Source: Bacteroidaceae bacterium (GTDB lineage Bacteria > Bacteroidota > Bacteroidia > Bacteroidales > Bacteroidaceae). From it: a DNA stretch of 41,094 nucleotides. The stretch is from contig JAGCDQ010000058.1 of the NCBI GenBank assembly GCA_017651245.1, positions 1 through 41,094 on the forward strand, given 5' to 3'. The notes under the pieces are model-generated. The model searched no databases. It saw nothing but the letters and a program-made list of their open reading frames with translations, and was not told where the DNA came from. This document shows, piece after piece, positions 1 to 9,583 of this stretch (positions are counted from its first letter, which is position 1; each line of letters opens with the position of its first letter). The position numbers and the translations under genes are program-made.

Positions 1-1206
1 AACAACAGCACCCTGCTTGTGGCACTCCGTCAACGCCTTGGGTACAAGAGACCCTGCGTAAAGAATAAGATCAGCCTTTTCTAACATTTTTCTTCCGCGA
101 ACACTCACCAAGTCTGGGTCGCCAGGACCTGCACCCACAATTTCGATGTGACCGACGGAGGAGTTTAGAGTTGAGAGTTTAGAGTTTAGAGCGCGAAGAT
201 GCTGCTTGTCGATGGCAAGGGCTGCTGTCCAGTTCTTACCTTTCACTTTGGGGACGATGAGTTTGCCGTGATTAGAACCGAGGATGGCGGCTGCCTCGCA
301 GACGCTGGGCGTGCCCACATGCTTCTCGACAGTTGTGCTGGGATTGGGCACTTCCACCTGTGCCAGCTCTTCAGCAGTGAAGAACACCACTTCTTCGTCA
401 TATTCCTCCCGCAGTTCCTCCACAAAAGGCTCGTCGGCTTTCACGTCGATGGTGCAGTATTTCTTGGCACAGGGAAGGATGCCGCGATCAGCAAACGCTT
501 GGTCTATTTCGTCGTAAATGCTTTCATAATCATCAGGATGGTGTGCCAGACCAAAGCCAATCGTCCCCACCATCGGAACGAAGTGAAGCACCAGCATATT
601 GTCAGGATAAGGTAGATTGAACGGTGACACGATGATGAGGAGTTTGTACTTCTTTGGGTCGGCCTCTCGGATGTTGTTGATGAGGGTCACATGGTCTGGC
701 AGCGTCTTCTCCAGATAGTCCGTTCCCTCATCTCTCACATCCATCAGCAAGGCAGTGGGTTGAAGATTGACAAAGGCGAAGATGCAGTCATTCATATCCT
801 CAACGTCGCTGGCAATCGGCCAATCGAAACGCTTCTCCAACGTGTCGAGCGCCCACAGACCAGCGTTGTCGCTTTGGGTGGTGATGACTGGATTGGCTCC
901 GAGGATGGTAGCCACTTGGTGTGTCAAGTTATTGGCTCCTCCTACATGACCGGACAGTACGGAAATGACATGCTGCCCCAAACTGTCGATGCAAACGACG
1001 GCAGGGTCGGTGTGCTTGTCTTTGATATATGGAGCGATTGTGCGTACACAAATGCCCATGGCTCCGATGAAGATGAAAGCATCAAAGTCGTTCCACTGAC
1101 CCCCTACATCTGTGCGCTGTATGCTTTTGGCACTCAACTGACGCTGGAGCATGAGTGCGATGTCTTTGCCAGCCTCGTTGATTTGTATGACTGCTATTTG
1201 CTGCAT
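1..1206 (-). CDS. cbiG-cobM: CbiG-CobM/CbiF fusion: cobalt-precorrin-5A hydrolase + precorrin-4 C11-methyltransferase (partial)
   Basis: The frame is open from an ATG at 1206 to the left edge (402 codons seen, 3' end missing). The first ~340 residues look like CbiG, which opens the ring and releases the C20 fragment as acetaldehyde. [13 protein letters not shown] motif, an LSGHVGGAN motif and a C-terminal IGFGLAHH segment are visible. After a low-complexity linker (SKLSTLNS) the protein restarts as a tetrapyrrole methylase ([15 protein letters not shown]), matching CobM/CbiF, which methylates C11. CbiG points to the anaerobic, early-cobalt route. The start overlaps the end of the upstream CbiET gene by 13 bases (1194-1206), so translation is probably coupled. 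The linker is encoded by 7-bp tandem repeats at 161-191. The missing part should hold the rest of the methylase domain. Confidence 0.9.
   Translation of the reverse strand, partial: MQQIAVIQINEAGKDIALMLQRQLSAKSIQRTDVGGQWNDFDAFIFIGAMGICVRTIAPYIKDKHTDPAVVCIDSLGQHVISVLSGHVGGANNLTHQVATILGANPVITTQSDNAGLWALDTLEKRFDWPIASDVEDMNDCIFAFVNLQPTALLMDVRDEGTDYLEKTLPDHVTLINNIREADPKKYKLLIIVSPFNLPYPDNMLVLHFVPMVGTIGFGLAHHPDDYESIYDEIDQAFADRGILPCAKKYCTIDVKADEPFVEELREEYDEEVVFFTAEELAQVEVPNPSTTVEKHVGTPSVCEAAAILGSNHGKLIVPKVKGKNWTAALAIDKQHLRALNSKLSTLNSSVGHIEIVGAGPGDPDLVSVRGRKMLEKADLILYAGSLVPKALTECHKQGAVV
161..191 (-). repeat. 7-bp tandem repeat inside the CbiG-CobM linker
   Basis: On the plus strand this reads as four heptamers, GAGTTTA, GAGTTGA, GAGTTTA, GAGTTTA, followed by GAG. 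It encodes the Ser/Leu/Asn/Thr-rich linker between the CbiG and CobM parts. The frame is intact at the present copy number. Because 7 is not a multiple of 3, one unit more or less would put the methyltransferase out of frame. Confidence 0.9.
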
Positions 1207-2381
1207 GTTAGTATCTCAATAGGATGATTGTCGTTTAATATGATTTTGGTCGGTGCATCTTGTTTCAAGCCAAGTTCATGGCAGGCTTCATCCCAAAGTT
1301 GGTGACTATCGGTCAAGACCTTGGGAGCCTTCACGCTATTCATCACGATACATCCGTCGTCGGTCAGGACGATCAGCACCTTTTTAATGATCTCCTTCAG
1401 TTGTCCACCATGACCACCGATGAAGACGGCATCGGGACGAGGTAAAGATGCAACATCGGCTTCCAGGAAGTCGCCGATGTGCACATTGATGCCGGGGGCG
1501 CCGAAACGACGGGCATTCTCATGGATGATGGCCTCGCATTCAGGACGAATCTCGAAAGCTTCAATCTGGAGATGGGGAAATTGCAAGCGCGCTTCGATGG
1601 AAACGCTTCCTGTACAGAAGCCGATGTCCCAAAGCACCTGTCGGTGGGGCAAGTTGAGGGCTTGGAGCGTGAGCAGGCGGATGGGCATCTTGGTGATCAT
1701 CTTCTCCCTGCCGTCGAGGAGGGAAAACGCTGAGTCGGGGATGCCGAACGGTCGTACACGCTGAGTTGTCTTTTGCAGGATGATGCAGTTGGGGTGACTG
1801 TAGGTGGTTTGTTCATCATAGCGGTTCACCCGTTCCAATTCTTCGTTACCCAGATTCTCTCCCACCATCATGAGGTAGTTCGTATAGCCGTATTCCACCA
1901 TTCGCTGATGGATGGCGTGTGGTGTCTTGATTCGATCAGTCAGCACGCCTATCATCGGTTCGCCATTGATCAGCGCCTCGTCAAGTTTCTGCCAGGGACG
2001 ACCTGTAAGCGAAACGACGTGCATGTCGTGGTAGGCTACTGACATACGATGCGCCAGCATTTGCAGGGAGTTGAAGGTGGGGAATATCTGCATCTTCAAA
2101 TCCTTGCATTCACGCTGCAACGTGTTGGCAAAGCCGAAGAACAGGGGATCGCCCGAGGCAAAGATAATGACGTGCTCATGTTGTTGATATTGCTCGAACA
2201 CTTTCTCCAAAGGAACGCTGATGTCTATCCACACAGCTCCGTCGGGTAGCAATGGCGCCATGATCTCATGGTGACGCTTGCCGCCAGAGAACACGCTTCC
2301 ATTCCTGATGATGTCCATCACCTTAGGGGGGAACCATTGTTGTCGGCTGTCGCTGATTCCTATGATGTCACATGTTTTCAT
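1194..2381 (-). CDS. cobL: Precorrin-6B/cobalt-precorrin methylase-decarboxylase CbiET (CobL type)
   Basis: This 395-residue protein is a fused CbiE-CbiT enzyme that methylates C5 and C15 and decarboxylates the acetate on C12 of the corrin precursor. Residues ~1-195 are the CbiE tetrapyrrole methylase, with [10 protein letters not shown] visible. Residues ~205-395 are the CbiT class I SAM methyltransferase, with [14 protein letters not shown] as the SAM-binding loop (usually GAGTGS, here GFCTGS) and FIGGHGG further on. Its ATG overlaps the stop of the upstream CobJ-CbiC gene as ATGA (2378-2381), and its 3' end overlaps the start of CbiG-CobM. All three are therefore translationally coupled. 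The length is normal for CobL. Confidence 0.93.
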   Translation of the reverse strand: MKTCDIIGISDSRQQWFPPKVMDIIRNGSVFSGGKRHHEIMAPLLPDGAVWIDISVPLEKVFEQYQQHEHVIIFASGDPLFFGFANTLQRECKDLKMQIFPTFNSLQMLAHRMSVAYHDMHVVSLTGRPWQKLDEALINGEPMIGVLTDRIKTPHAIHQRMVEYGYTNYLMMVGENLGNEELERVNRYDEQTTYSHPNCIILQKTTQRVRPFGIPDSAFSLLDGREKMITKMPIRLLTLQALNLPHRQVLWDIGFCTGSVSIEARLQFPHLQIEAFEIRPECEAIIHENARRFGAPGINVHIGDFLEADVASLPRPDAVFIGGHGGQLKEIIKKVLIVLTDDGCIVMNSVKAPKVLTDSHQLWDEACHELGLKQDAPTKIILNDNHPIEILTCSK

Positions 2382-3778
2382 AAGTCGCGTCCTGGTTTCA
2401 GTTGTGCTGCATCATCGTAGGTGAGGATGGCATTGCACAGGGTGGCGGCAAGATTGCTCCCCCCCTTGCGTCCTTCAACAATGATTTTAGGAATGTCCTT
2501 GAAGGGTTTGACCATGTGCTTCGACTCCTTCACATGGACAAATCCCACGGGAGCGGCGATGATGCCGGTAGGATGTGCTTTCCCCTTGTGGATCAGGTCG
2601 CAAAGTTCCATCAGCGCAGTGGGCGCATTGCCAAAAGCGAAGAGGGCATCGGGATGTTCCTCGACTGCGAGACGGATGCCTGCTTGTGTGCGGGTGATGC
2701 CTTTCTCCGCAGCCATTTCTGCCACACGTGGGTCGGAGAGATAACATTTGGTTTCGATGCCGAGTCGTTGCAGCGCACCTTTTCTGATACCGCTGGTCAC
2801 CATCGTGACATCCGTGATGATGGTTTTGAGTTTCCCCGTCTTTACATGATTATATATACTCTCTACAGCACCAGCATCCATCTTTAGGATGTTCTCCATC
2901 TCGAAGTCGGCGGTGGTGTGAATGGCATGGAGGAGTGCCCATTTGTGGTCGAGCGGATAATCTTGGTGTTTTAATTCCTTCTCAATGGTGCTGAATGATT
3001 CCATCATAATCAACTGTCCCTTCTTTTCTTCGCCTTGAGATTCCTCTCGATAGTAGCCACGTGGGGTAATCATCTTTCCACTCCATTGGTAGGATTGCGA
3101 ATTGCCAATCAGAATCACAGTGAACATATCGACATCCTCGGGATCGAATTCGGCAAGGGTTGTGATGGTCACTTCCTGTTCGGGACGTCCAGCCTGTCGA
3201 ACATATCCGACAGGTGTGTCAGCCGAACGCTCTTGCAGGAAGATTTCTTGCAGACGATAGAGTTGCCAATATCTGCCGTTCGACTTGGGGTTATAGACTG
3301 CCGTCACAAAGTCGCCCATAGCTGCAGCTTTGATTCTCCGTTCGATGACGTCCCAAGGAGTCATCAAATCGCTCAAGGAGATGACGCAGAAGTCATGACC
3401 CACCGGAGCTCCCAGCAATGATGCCGCCTTTTGGAAAGCCGAGATGCCGGGCAGAGCCTCCACCTCCACGTCGCTATGCCGTTCACGTTTCATCTCATAT
3501 ATCAGGGGGGTCATCCCATATATACCAGCATCGCCAGAGGAGATGACCACCACCGTCTTGCCTTCCTCTGCCAGGACAAATGCTTGTTCTGCACGTTCAC
3601 GTTCATGCTTCATGCCCGTGTCGATGCACTCGCACCCCACTTTCAAATAAGGTGTGATGAATTGAAAATAGTATTTGTAACCAACGACCACATCTGCCTC
3701 ACCCACAGCTTTGATGACTGCTGGCGTGATGTCTTCGGGGCTACCAGGCCCGATGCCTGCGACGATAATCTTTTTCAT
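2378..3778 (-). CDS. cobJ-cbiC: CobJ/CbiH-CbiC fusion: precorrin-3B C17-methyltransferase + precorrin-8X methylmutase
   Basis: This is a 466-residue bifunctional corrin enzyme. Residues 1-~245 form a tetrapyrrole methylase of the CobJ/CbiH type, which methylates C17 and contracts the ring (AGIGPGSPEDIT near the start, SSGDAGIYG in the middle, TAVYNPKS further on). Residues ~257-466 match CbiC/CobH, which moves the C11 methyl to C12 to give (hydrogeno)cobyrinate (TDVTMVTSGIRK, AFGNAPTAL, GIIAAPVGFVHVKESK). A short hydrophilic linker (EESQGEEKKG) joins them. The gene ends in an ATGA overlap with cobL and lies 51 bases after the second TonB receptor gene, so it belongs to the riboswitch-led operon. 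Confidence 0.94.
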   Translation of the reverse strand: MKKIIVAGIGPGSPEDITPAVIKAVGEADVVVGYKYYFQFITPYLKVGCECIDTGMKHERERAEQAFVLAEEGKTVVVISSGDAGIYGMTPLIYEMKRERHSDVEVEALPGISAFQKAASLLGAPVGHDFCVISLSDLMTPWDVIERRIKAAAMGDFVTAVYNPKSNGRYWQLYRLQEIFLQERSADTPVGYVRQAGRPEQEVTITTLAEFDPEDVDMFTVILIGNSQSYQWSGKMITPRGYYREESQGEEKKGQLIMMESFSTIEKELKHQDYPLDHKWALLHAIHTTADFEMENILKMDAGAVESIYNHVKTGKLKTIITDVTMVTSGIRKGALQRLGIETKCYLSDPRVAEMAAEKGITRTQAGIRLAVEEHPDALFAFGNAPTALMELCDLIHKGKAHPTGIIAAPVGFVHVKESKHMVKPFKDIPKIIVEGRKGGSNLAATLCNAILTYDDAAQLKPGRDL

Positions 3779-3829
3779 ACGGCGGCAAAGATAGTGATTA
3801 TTTCAATACGCTCCAAACGATTGAAGAGG

Positions 3830-5899
3830 TTATTGCTTGAACTTCACTTTGAGTCCGACCGTGAGCATTCTGCCTGGATGGTAGAGGGCGTACTTGCGTG
3901 CTGAGGAATCAATGCGATGATCCGTTTTGTCGAAGAGATTGTCGATGCCGATACTGGGTTCGAGAAGTGCCCATGTCGTGCAGTCGAACGTGTGCGTTGT
4001 GTTGAGATTCCACACGCCATAACCTGGTGCATTCTCATACGAGCCAGTGTAATAGGTCTTCGATTGCAGTCGGCCGTTCAGATTGACATTGAGGGCATAT
4101 CGTCCCCAAGCGTGATGATAATTGGCGGCAAGAGTTGCCGAATTCCTAATGCTGCGTTCCAGCACACTCCATTCATTCTCACTCTTGGTTCGTGCATAGG
4201 TGTAAGCCCAATTGACAGAGAGATTGAATCCTTGGAACAAATTGGCAGACACATTCACCTGCACCCCCTTTACATCGCCCTTGTCACTGTTTTGATAGAG
4301 GGTGTAGCGCTCCAACTTGGTAGCCTCCTCTGCGGTCATTTCAGGGAATTCTCCTTGCAGCATGGCAAGTGAGGCGTCATCCACATCAATGTTCTGCTTT
4401 ACGACCATATCATTGATACGGTTAATATAGCCTGTGACGCTCACAAGCAGTTTGTCGGTGTGGTATTCTGCATTGAGGGCAAAGTAGTTGCTCTTTTCTG
4501 GCTTCAAGCTCCGATTGCCGAAACTGATCTGCGGCTTACCGCGATTGACGGCATAGTAGTGGTAGTAAAGTTCATCCAAACCTGGTGCTCGGAAACCTGC
4601 CGAGTAGGTGGCGCGGAAATTAAACGCACCAGGAGAATACATCAGTGTTGCCTTGGGCGTGAAGCGGTCGCCAAAGGTCTCGTGATGGGTGTATCGTGCA
4701 CCGACGGTCGCCGTCATATATTGCAGGAACTTCTGCTCATGCTGTCCGTAGAATGCCAACGTATATACTCCTTTGTCGATGCTGCCGGAAGTGGCTTCGA
4801 GTTCGTCCCTGCGCCAATTCGCTCCCAGGATGGTCGTACCTTCCTTGACCAATCCGAGAATGGATTTGAGATCAGCTTCATAGGCATGTTGCTTCTTGGA
4901 GAGAATGAAATCACCCACCTTGTTGGTCTTGGTCTCCACATCGTATTCCTTTCCATAGCGGAATCGGTCGGCAGTGAACGTGGCTTGCAACGAGTTCTTG
5001 GAAGTGAACTTATAGATACCACCAGCATTCCATCGGAAACCCTTGTACTGCATCTCATAGTCCGTGCCGCCCGTGATGTCCGCCCGCGTGTCAGGACGGT
5101 CGGTCATCTTATAAGTATAGTCCAGCCCCGCGTTGAATGCGAGTTTGTCGTTGGGCGCATAAGTGAATTTCTGTCCCACAAGGTTGGAACGATAACCCGT
5201 ATATAGCGGCGCAAGGGTCGGCTGTGTCTCTGTGTCCGAACCCTTCACATATTCCAGCCCGTTGTTCTGGTAACTGTCTGCACGGTCGTGAGTGAACGAC
5301 GTGTAGGAACCAAAGCCATGCGTGAAGACATCCAACGTCACCGCCTCCGTCAACTGCCCCTTGCCAGAGATCCGCGTATCGCTGGTCACGGAGATGAGGT
5401 TCTGCGTAGGTTGGTCGGTGATGATATTGATGACGCCAGCAATGGCATCGCTACCATACAATGAGGAAGCCGCACCGTCCAATACCTCGATGCGTTTCAC
5501 TCGCGCCATGTTGATGCGGTTCAAATCCACATTATTAGATATATCACCCGTCAGCTTCTGTCCGTTAACGAGGATGAGGATATATTTGTTCCCCAGACCA
5601 TTCAGTCTGAGGAAAGTTCCCATCGAATTGGGTGCCATCGACACCTGTGGCATCATACGCGTCAATGCCCCGTCGAAGGTGCTGATGCCCTGCTCATGTA
5701 TCTCTTGAGCCGACAGCACTCGTACGGGAGTGGCAGTGGATTTCAACCGCTGATGATGCCCCGAACCCGTCACGACAACAGGATTGAGGTTATAGGTGCG
5801 CTCCGTCACAGTGGAGTCACGATGCTCCATCTTGTGTACTTGGGCAAAAGCGACGCTCCCGCATGAGAGCGCCGCCAAGAAAAACACTTTTTTTATCAT
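3830..5899 (-). CDS. TonB-dependent outer-membrane receptor (BtuB-like), second of two
   Basis: This is a 689-residue outer-membrane receptor with a cleavable signal peptide (FFLAALSCGSVAFA, cut near AQV). Its plug domain has the VVVTGSG start, RLNGLGNKYILILVNG, and the SLYGSDAIAGVINIIT motif typical of BtuB-like receptors. A 22-strand-type barrel follows, ending in an aromatic-rich strand. The gene sits 25 bases downstream of the CbiK-like lipoprotein gene and just before the corrin enzymes, all under one cobalamin riboswitch. Import of a corrinoid, cobalt chelate or tetrapyrrole is therefore the likely role. The exact ligand cannot be read from the sequence. No SusD or BtuG partner is visible next to it. 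Confidence 0.9.
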   Translation of the reverse strand: MIKKVFFLAALSCGSVAFAQVHKMEHRDSTVTERTYNLNPVVVTGSGHHQRLKSTATPVRVLSAQEIHEQGISTFDGALTRMMPQVSMAPNSMGTFLRLNGLGNKYILILVNGQKLTGDISNNVDLNRINMARVKRIEVLDGAASSLYGSDAIAGVINIITDQPTQNLISVTSDTRISGKGQLTEAVTLDVFTHGFGSYTSFTHDRADSYQNNGLEYVKGSDTETQPTLAPLYTGYRSNLVGQKFTYAPNDKLAFNAGLDYTYKMTDRPDTRADITGGTDYEMQYKGFRWNAGGIYKFTSKNSLQATFTADRFRYGKEYDVETKTNKVGDFILSKKQHAYEADLKSILGLVKEGTTILGANWRRDELEATSGSIDKGVYTLAFYGQHEQKFLQYMTATVGARYTHHETFGDRFTPKATLMYSPGAFNFRATYSAGFRAPGLDELYYHYYAVNRGKPQISFGNRSLKPEKSNYFALNAEYHTDKLLVSVTGYINRINDMVVKQNIDVDDASLAMLQGEFPEMTAEEATKLERYTLYQNSDKGDVKGVQVNVSANLFQGFNLSVNWAYTYARTKSENEWSVLERSIRNSATLAANYHHAWGRYALNVNLNGRLQSKTYYTGSYENAPGYGVWNLNTTHTFDCTTWALLEPSIGIDNLFDKTDHRIDSSARKYALYHPGRMLTVGLKVKFKQ

Positions 5900-5924
5900 T
5901 GATATTTTAATGGGTATTCACGCT

Positions 5925-7094
5925 TTATTCCTCGTCAGGAGCTGTGGTTGGTGTAGAGAGCGCATACTCTGTGCCCAACTTATCGATAGCATCTTGCGTG
6001 TGGTTCATCCAGAGTTGGCGAACAGCAGCACGTTCAGCGAGTGCAGGGATGTAACCATCATCGTCTGTTTCTCCGTTGATATACTTCAGCCAGCATGGCT
6101 CAGCGAAATTGGTCTCATAAGCAGCAGTCTCGATGCCTGCAGCATTGAACATAGAGAACCAGCTTTCCTCATCACCTTCATCTGCCATGTCATTGTGAGC
6201 GTGGTCACCGGCGATAGACATCAATGGGTAGAGCTGCGCCTTGGTTGCTGTGTTGGCTGGATAAGTGACTTCCATGCTGATAGCGCCTACCTCGTAAGTG
6301 ACAGTACGGCCGGCAATATTCTCCAGCACGTCATCCACCAATGTCTGTTCCATGTCAACAGTGCCGACATAGTAGTTCTCGTTGATGGCACGAAGGTACT
6401 GCTCCAGTTGCACATAACGGATATTACCACCATAGTAGTCGTAGCCTTCTGGGTTACCGTGACCCATGAATGCCACAATGCCTTCAGCCACAGCAGCCTG
6501 GATGTCCTCCTCATCGTTGAGCACAGTTGCCAATGCCTCAGCATCGCTCTCCTCAGCCATCAGTGGCGTACCAATCACCACGTTGCGGTCGAGGCTCTTC
6601 AGATACTCAGTGGTGAAGATGCCATTCTTATTGTTCATGAAGTTCTTCACATAAGAGTCACGCACGTTGCGATACTCCTCACCAGGAATCACCTGCAGAG
6701 ACTGCACCACAATCTGCTTGTATTTAGCCTGACCAATGGCGTTGAGCCAGTGCTCTGGGTCGTAGTAGCTCTTGGGATCCTCATTCTCACCAGCGCGAGC
6801 ATTGTTGATGCACTCAATGGAAGAGAAAGAGAGGTAAACATCCCAATCTGGGAAGTTCGTTTTGTAGTCGTCCACCACTGTTGCAAAGGTGTCGTAAGCC
6901 TGTCCCCAAGTGGAACCGAATGCCACAATCAGGATGACCTTGTCATGCTTTTTCTGACTGTTGACCATGTTGGTCACTTCCTGTTGATACTTCTGATAAT
7001 TTGATGAGTTGTCATCATCGTCGCTACAAGCGCTGAAGCTCATAGCCGTCATGAGGGCAACTGCTGCCATCATGAGAAACTTAATTGTCTTCAT
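5925..7094 (-). CDS. cbiK: CbiK-like cobaltochelatase family lipoprotein
   Basis: This 389-residue protein matches the CbiK family of anaerobic cobalt chelatases, which insert Co(II) into sirohydrochlorin. Two family motifs with metal-binding His are visible: FMGHGNPEGYD and IAGDHAHNDMA, followed by DEESW. Unlike cytoplasmic CbiK (about 260 residues), it starts with a lipoprotein signal ending in the lipobox FSAC (Cys23). The run SDDDDN follows, resembling the Bacteroidetes surface-export signal. The protein is therefore probably anchored in the outer membrane, perhaps facing outward. The ATG at 7094 overlaps the end of the upstream receptor gene by 14 bases, and a second receptor follows 25 bases later. 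It could handle metal on an external tetrapyrrole (heme, corrinoid or sirohydrochlorin) rather than serve cytoplasmic synthesis. Confidence 0.85.
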   Translation of the reverse strand: MKTIKFLMMAAVALMTAMSFSACSDDDDNSSNYQKYQQEVTNMVNSQKKHDKVILIVAFGSTWGQAYDTFATVVDDYKTNFPDWDVYLSFSSIECINNARAGENEDPKSYYDPEHWLNAIGQAKYKQIVVQSLQVIPGEEYRNVRDSYVKNFMNNKNGIFTTEYLKSLDRNVVIGTPLMAEESDAEALATVLNDEEDIQAAVAEGIVAFMGHGNPEGYDYYGGNIRYVQLEQYLRAINENYYVGTVDMEQTLVDDVLENIAGRTVTYEVGAISMEVTYPANTATKAQLYPLMSIAGDHAHNDMADEGDEESWFSMFNAAGIETAAYETNFAEPCWLKYINGETDDDGYIPALAERAAVRQLWMNHTQDAIDKLGTEYALSTPTTAPDEE

Positions 7095-9243
7095 TGTCGT
7101 TTTGATTTAAAGAGTTAGACTTATAGTTATTTAAAAGTTTTTTGCCATGATTGAATCGGACGGTGAAAGCGGCATACACAGTGATGCCAGGGGTGGTGGT
7201 GCCGAGGTGCAGACCGTGGTCTGTCTTATCGACATAGTTGAAGAGGTTATCCACGCCCGCTTCAACGTTGAAGTTGAGTGGTCTCTGCTTACCACGCTTG
7301 GCACTGAACGCATAATTGCCCGTCAGTCGCCACACCTGATAGCCCTTGCCGTTGCCGTTGAGTTGATAGTATCGTTTGGTCGATGCGCGTCCATAGACTC
7401 CTGCACCCCATGCATTCTCATTCTTTAAAATATGATTCCAAGTCACATAGCAGTTGCCCTTGTGGTGAGCCATACCGTCGATGACCACATCCTGCAAGAT
7501 GTCATCCTCGCTGTCGTACAACTTGGCATCAGTGTCCAGATAACTGTAACCGAGTCCTGCTGTCCACTCCTTGTTGAAGCGATAACGCAGAGTTACATCT
7601 GCACCGTAAGTCTTGGCTGATTCCAAGTTTTGGTAGCGGCGTGTCTTCAGCGGCAGATACTTGGCGTAGAGGTCGATGGGGGCTTCATTGTTGGGAATGG
7701 TGACCAAAGCAATCATGTCATTCACACGATTATAATATCCTGTGACTGTGGTGGATAAACCACCTTTGTTATACTCAAAGCCCAACGAGAAATAGTTGCT
7801 GGCTTGAGGTTTCAAGTTAGTGTTGCCCAAGAAGAGATAGGTGCCATTCATGTTGCGCACATACTGATAGTAGAGTTCCTTGGGCGTAGGAGTCTTGAAT
7901 CCTTGGCTCCATGTGGCACGGATACGCAAGTCGCCCCACTTGACCATCGTGGACACCTTGGGACTGAGGTGCCAGCCAAACTGCTGATTCTTGTTCAGAC
8001 GTAGTCCTGCTGTCACATTGAACCAATCCACAGGGTCGTACTCGTCTTGTACATAGAGGGCACCCGTATTGTCGGTAGCCTTGCCACCTTCCACACGATT
8101 CGGGGCTTTCAACCAGTCGTAGCGCCATTCCACACCCGAACTCAAACGATGCTGGTAAGGCAGGGTGAACACGCCCTTCAGATGTGCCATTGTGCGTTGC
8201 TGGTCACTCTGCAATTGGTTTTGCCCTGGGTAATAAGGGAAATAGGAGGTGTGTTCACCGTTCACATAGCCATCGGTCAGCGTGACAGCAGTGAATTCAT
8301 AATAGTAAGCATGACGGTTCCAATCCACATCGAGGGTGAGGAGGTCGGTGTCATTCAGTTTCCATTTGCCACCCACAGCAGCCGAGGCGTTGTTGTAGCG
8401 CATGTCGAAGGTTTTGACGTCCACACCTGGGTGTTTGCCGCTGGGACGGTAGATGCGCTTGCGGTAAATGCTGCCATCGGCATAGAGTTCTATGTTCTTG
8501 TTGAGTGTGTAGGTGAGGTGCTCCGATACTTGCCAGTTGGTGTAGCGGTTTACCGTCTTATTGCGCGAGTCAGTGATGACGAATTCCGTCTGATGTGGGT
8601 CTTCCCTCGATGTATTTTGCCATCCGTCGCTGTGTTGCAGCTGAAAGTTTGTATAACTGCTCAGTTTGCCGAAGTTCAGTGCGATGCCGTTGTGTTGGCG
8701 CAGTTCTCCATAGGAACCGCCTCGTGTAGTGTTCTCGAGGAGGAACCCTTCTGTATTGTGCTTCTTCGTGATGATGTTCACCACACCAGCGATGGCATCA
8801 CTTCCATAGAGTGCTGAGGAGGCTCCCTTCACAATTTCAATCCGCTCGATGTTGTGCGGGTCGATGAGTCCGAGGTCGTTCTCACCACCGTTGTCACCAT
8901 GAATGCGCTTGCCGTCAATGAGGATGAGGATATAGTTATTGCCCAGACCGTTCATCTGCATCTGACTGCCCATGTCACCCTCGTTGAAGGCGAAAGAGGC
9001 TGTCAGGCCCGACAGGATGTCTGCCACAGAACCGCCCGAGAAGTTCTTCAGCATTTGCTTGCCAATCACCTCCGTCTGTACGGGCGCATCCTTCAGCAGG
9101 TGCTGAGTGCCAGTACCTGTCACGACCACCTCCTGCAGCGAATCACCCTGCACGATGCCTTGTGCCGACAATGTCTGGGTGAGCCACAGCAGCGCCCATC
9201 CTATCATCCATCTTCTTATATGTCTCTGTTTATGTGTACGCAT
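7081..9243 (-). CDS. TonB-dependent outer-membrane receptor (BtuB-like), first of the operon
   Basis: This is a 720-residue receptor, first gene of the cobalamin operon. I chose the ATG at 9243 because a normal signal peptide follows (basic start MRTHKQRHIRRW, hydrophobic core, cut near LSAQG). Longer frames starting at 9411 or 9261 would translate the riboswitch or its 3' flank. The plug domain shows EVVVTGTG, MNGLGNNYILILIDGKR and SALYGSDAIAGVVNIIT; a beta-barrel follows, ending near GITVYAAFTVRF. The coding region ends in a 14-base overlap with the CbiK-like lipoprotein gene. Because it lies directly behind a cobalamin riboswitch, import of cobalamin or a related corrinoid is likely, with expression shut down when cobalamin is plentiful. 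Confidence 0.92.
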   Translation of the reverse strand: MRTHKQRHIRRWMIGWALLWLTQTLSAQGIVQGDSLQEVVVTGTGTQHLLKDAPVQTEVIGKQMLKNFSGGSVADILSGLTASFAFNEGDMGSQMQMNGLGNNYILILIDGKRIHGDNGGENDLGLIDPHNIERIEIVKGASSALYGSDAIAGVVNIITKKHNTEGFLLENTTRGGSYGELRQHNGIALNFGKLSSYTNFQLQHSDGWQNTSREDPHQTEFVITDSRNKTVNRYTNWQVSEHLTYTLNKNIELYADGSIYRKRIYRPSGKHPGVDVKTFDMRYNNASAAVGGKWKLNDTDLLTLDVDWNRHAYYYEFTAVTLTDGYVNGEHTSYFPYYPGQNQLQSDQQRTMAHLKGVFTLPYQHRLSSGVEWRYDWLKAPNRVEGGKATDNTGALYVQDEYDPVDWFNVTAGLRLNKNQQFGWHLSPKVSTMVKWGDLRIRATWSQGFKTPTPKELYYQYVRNMNGTYLFLGNTNLKPQASNYFSLGFEYNKGGLSTTVTGYYNRVNDMIALVTIPNNEAPIDLYAKYLPLKTRRYQNLESAKTYGADVTLRYRFNKEWTAGLGYSYLDTDAKLYDSEDDILQDVVIDGMAHHKGNCYVTWNHILKNENAWGAGVYGRASTKRYYQLNGNGKGYQVWRLTGNYAFSAKRGKQRPLNFNVEAGVDNLFNYVDKTDHGLHLGTTTPGITVYAAFTVRFNHGKKLLNNYKSNSLNQNDNEDN

Positions 9244-9274
9244 AGTCCTGTGCGTGTACATTGATTCTTTATTG

Positions 9275-9432
9275 GAAAATGGCAGGTCTTCTGGCTTTCC
9301 CCCAGTCTGTTCGCCTTCCCGATTCCTCAGTGGCTTGCGATGAACAGACGTTGACATGTGGGGATTACAGCTGCAGGTACAGCTCCGGATTCGCACCGGA
9401 TTCCCTTGCATCGATATGTTCGATTACCTATT
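9275..9432 (-). promoter_or_regulatory. Cobalamin riboswitch
   Basis: Read on the minus strand, the region carries the conserved cobalamin aptamer parts in order: GGGAATCCGGTGCGAATCC (near 9400-9385), the CTGTACCTGCAGC stem, GCCACTG (9334-9328), GGGAAGGC, and the B12 box GCCAGAAGACCTGCC (9295-9281). A perfect 8-bp stem (9305-9312 with 9342-9349) forms the long arm. The aptamer ends about 30 bases before the ATG at 9243. Binding of cobalamin would be expected to block expression of the receptor-CbiK-receptor-cob operon. Confidence 0.95.
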
Positions 9433-9439
9433 TCGGTGA

Positions 9440-9447
9440 CAAAGGTA
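9440..9447 (-). promoter_or_regulatory. Promoter -7 box of the cobalamin operon
   Basis: TACCTTTG on the minus strand, just upstream of the riboswitch, fits the Bacteroidetes TAnnTTTG -7 box. Transcription would begin near 9433, right at the aptamer. I see no clear TTTG -33 box at the usual distance. Confidence 0.65.
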
Positions 9448-9454
9448 ATAATAA

Positions 9455-9583
9455 AGAATTGAAAAAATGAAGAATTGAAGGATTAAAGTTGTTTTCTCCC
9501 ATATTTTTTTATTCATTCTTTCATTTTTTAGATTCTTTATCGTATTTTTCAATTCTTCAATTTTTCAATTCTTCGATTTTTCC
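9455..9583. repeat. AT-rich 8-bp tandem repeats in the divergent promoter region
   Basis: Units related to GAAGAATT (9456-9485, plus strand) and their complement TCAATTCT/TCAATTTT (about 9549-9581) form two short arrays in opposite orientation between the divergent cobalamin operon and cbiA. The same 8-bp unit returns behind the peroxidase gene at 28236-28262. Confidence 0.7.

Noticed and set aside
4460-8817. Long plus-strand frames opposite the receptor and CbiK genes
   Set aside because: The minus strand carries complete signal peptides and family motifs; the plus frames have none and are mirror products of codon bias.
9244-9411. An upstream start for the first TonB receptor at 9411 or 9261
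   Set aside because: The 9411 extension runs through the cobalamin riboswitch, and both delay the signal peptide; the start at 9243 gives a normal signal sequence.
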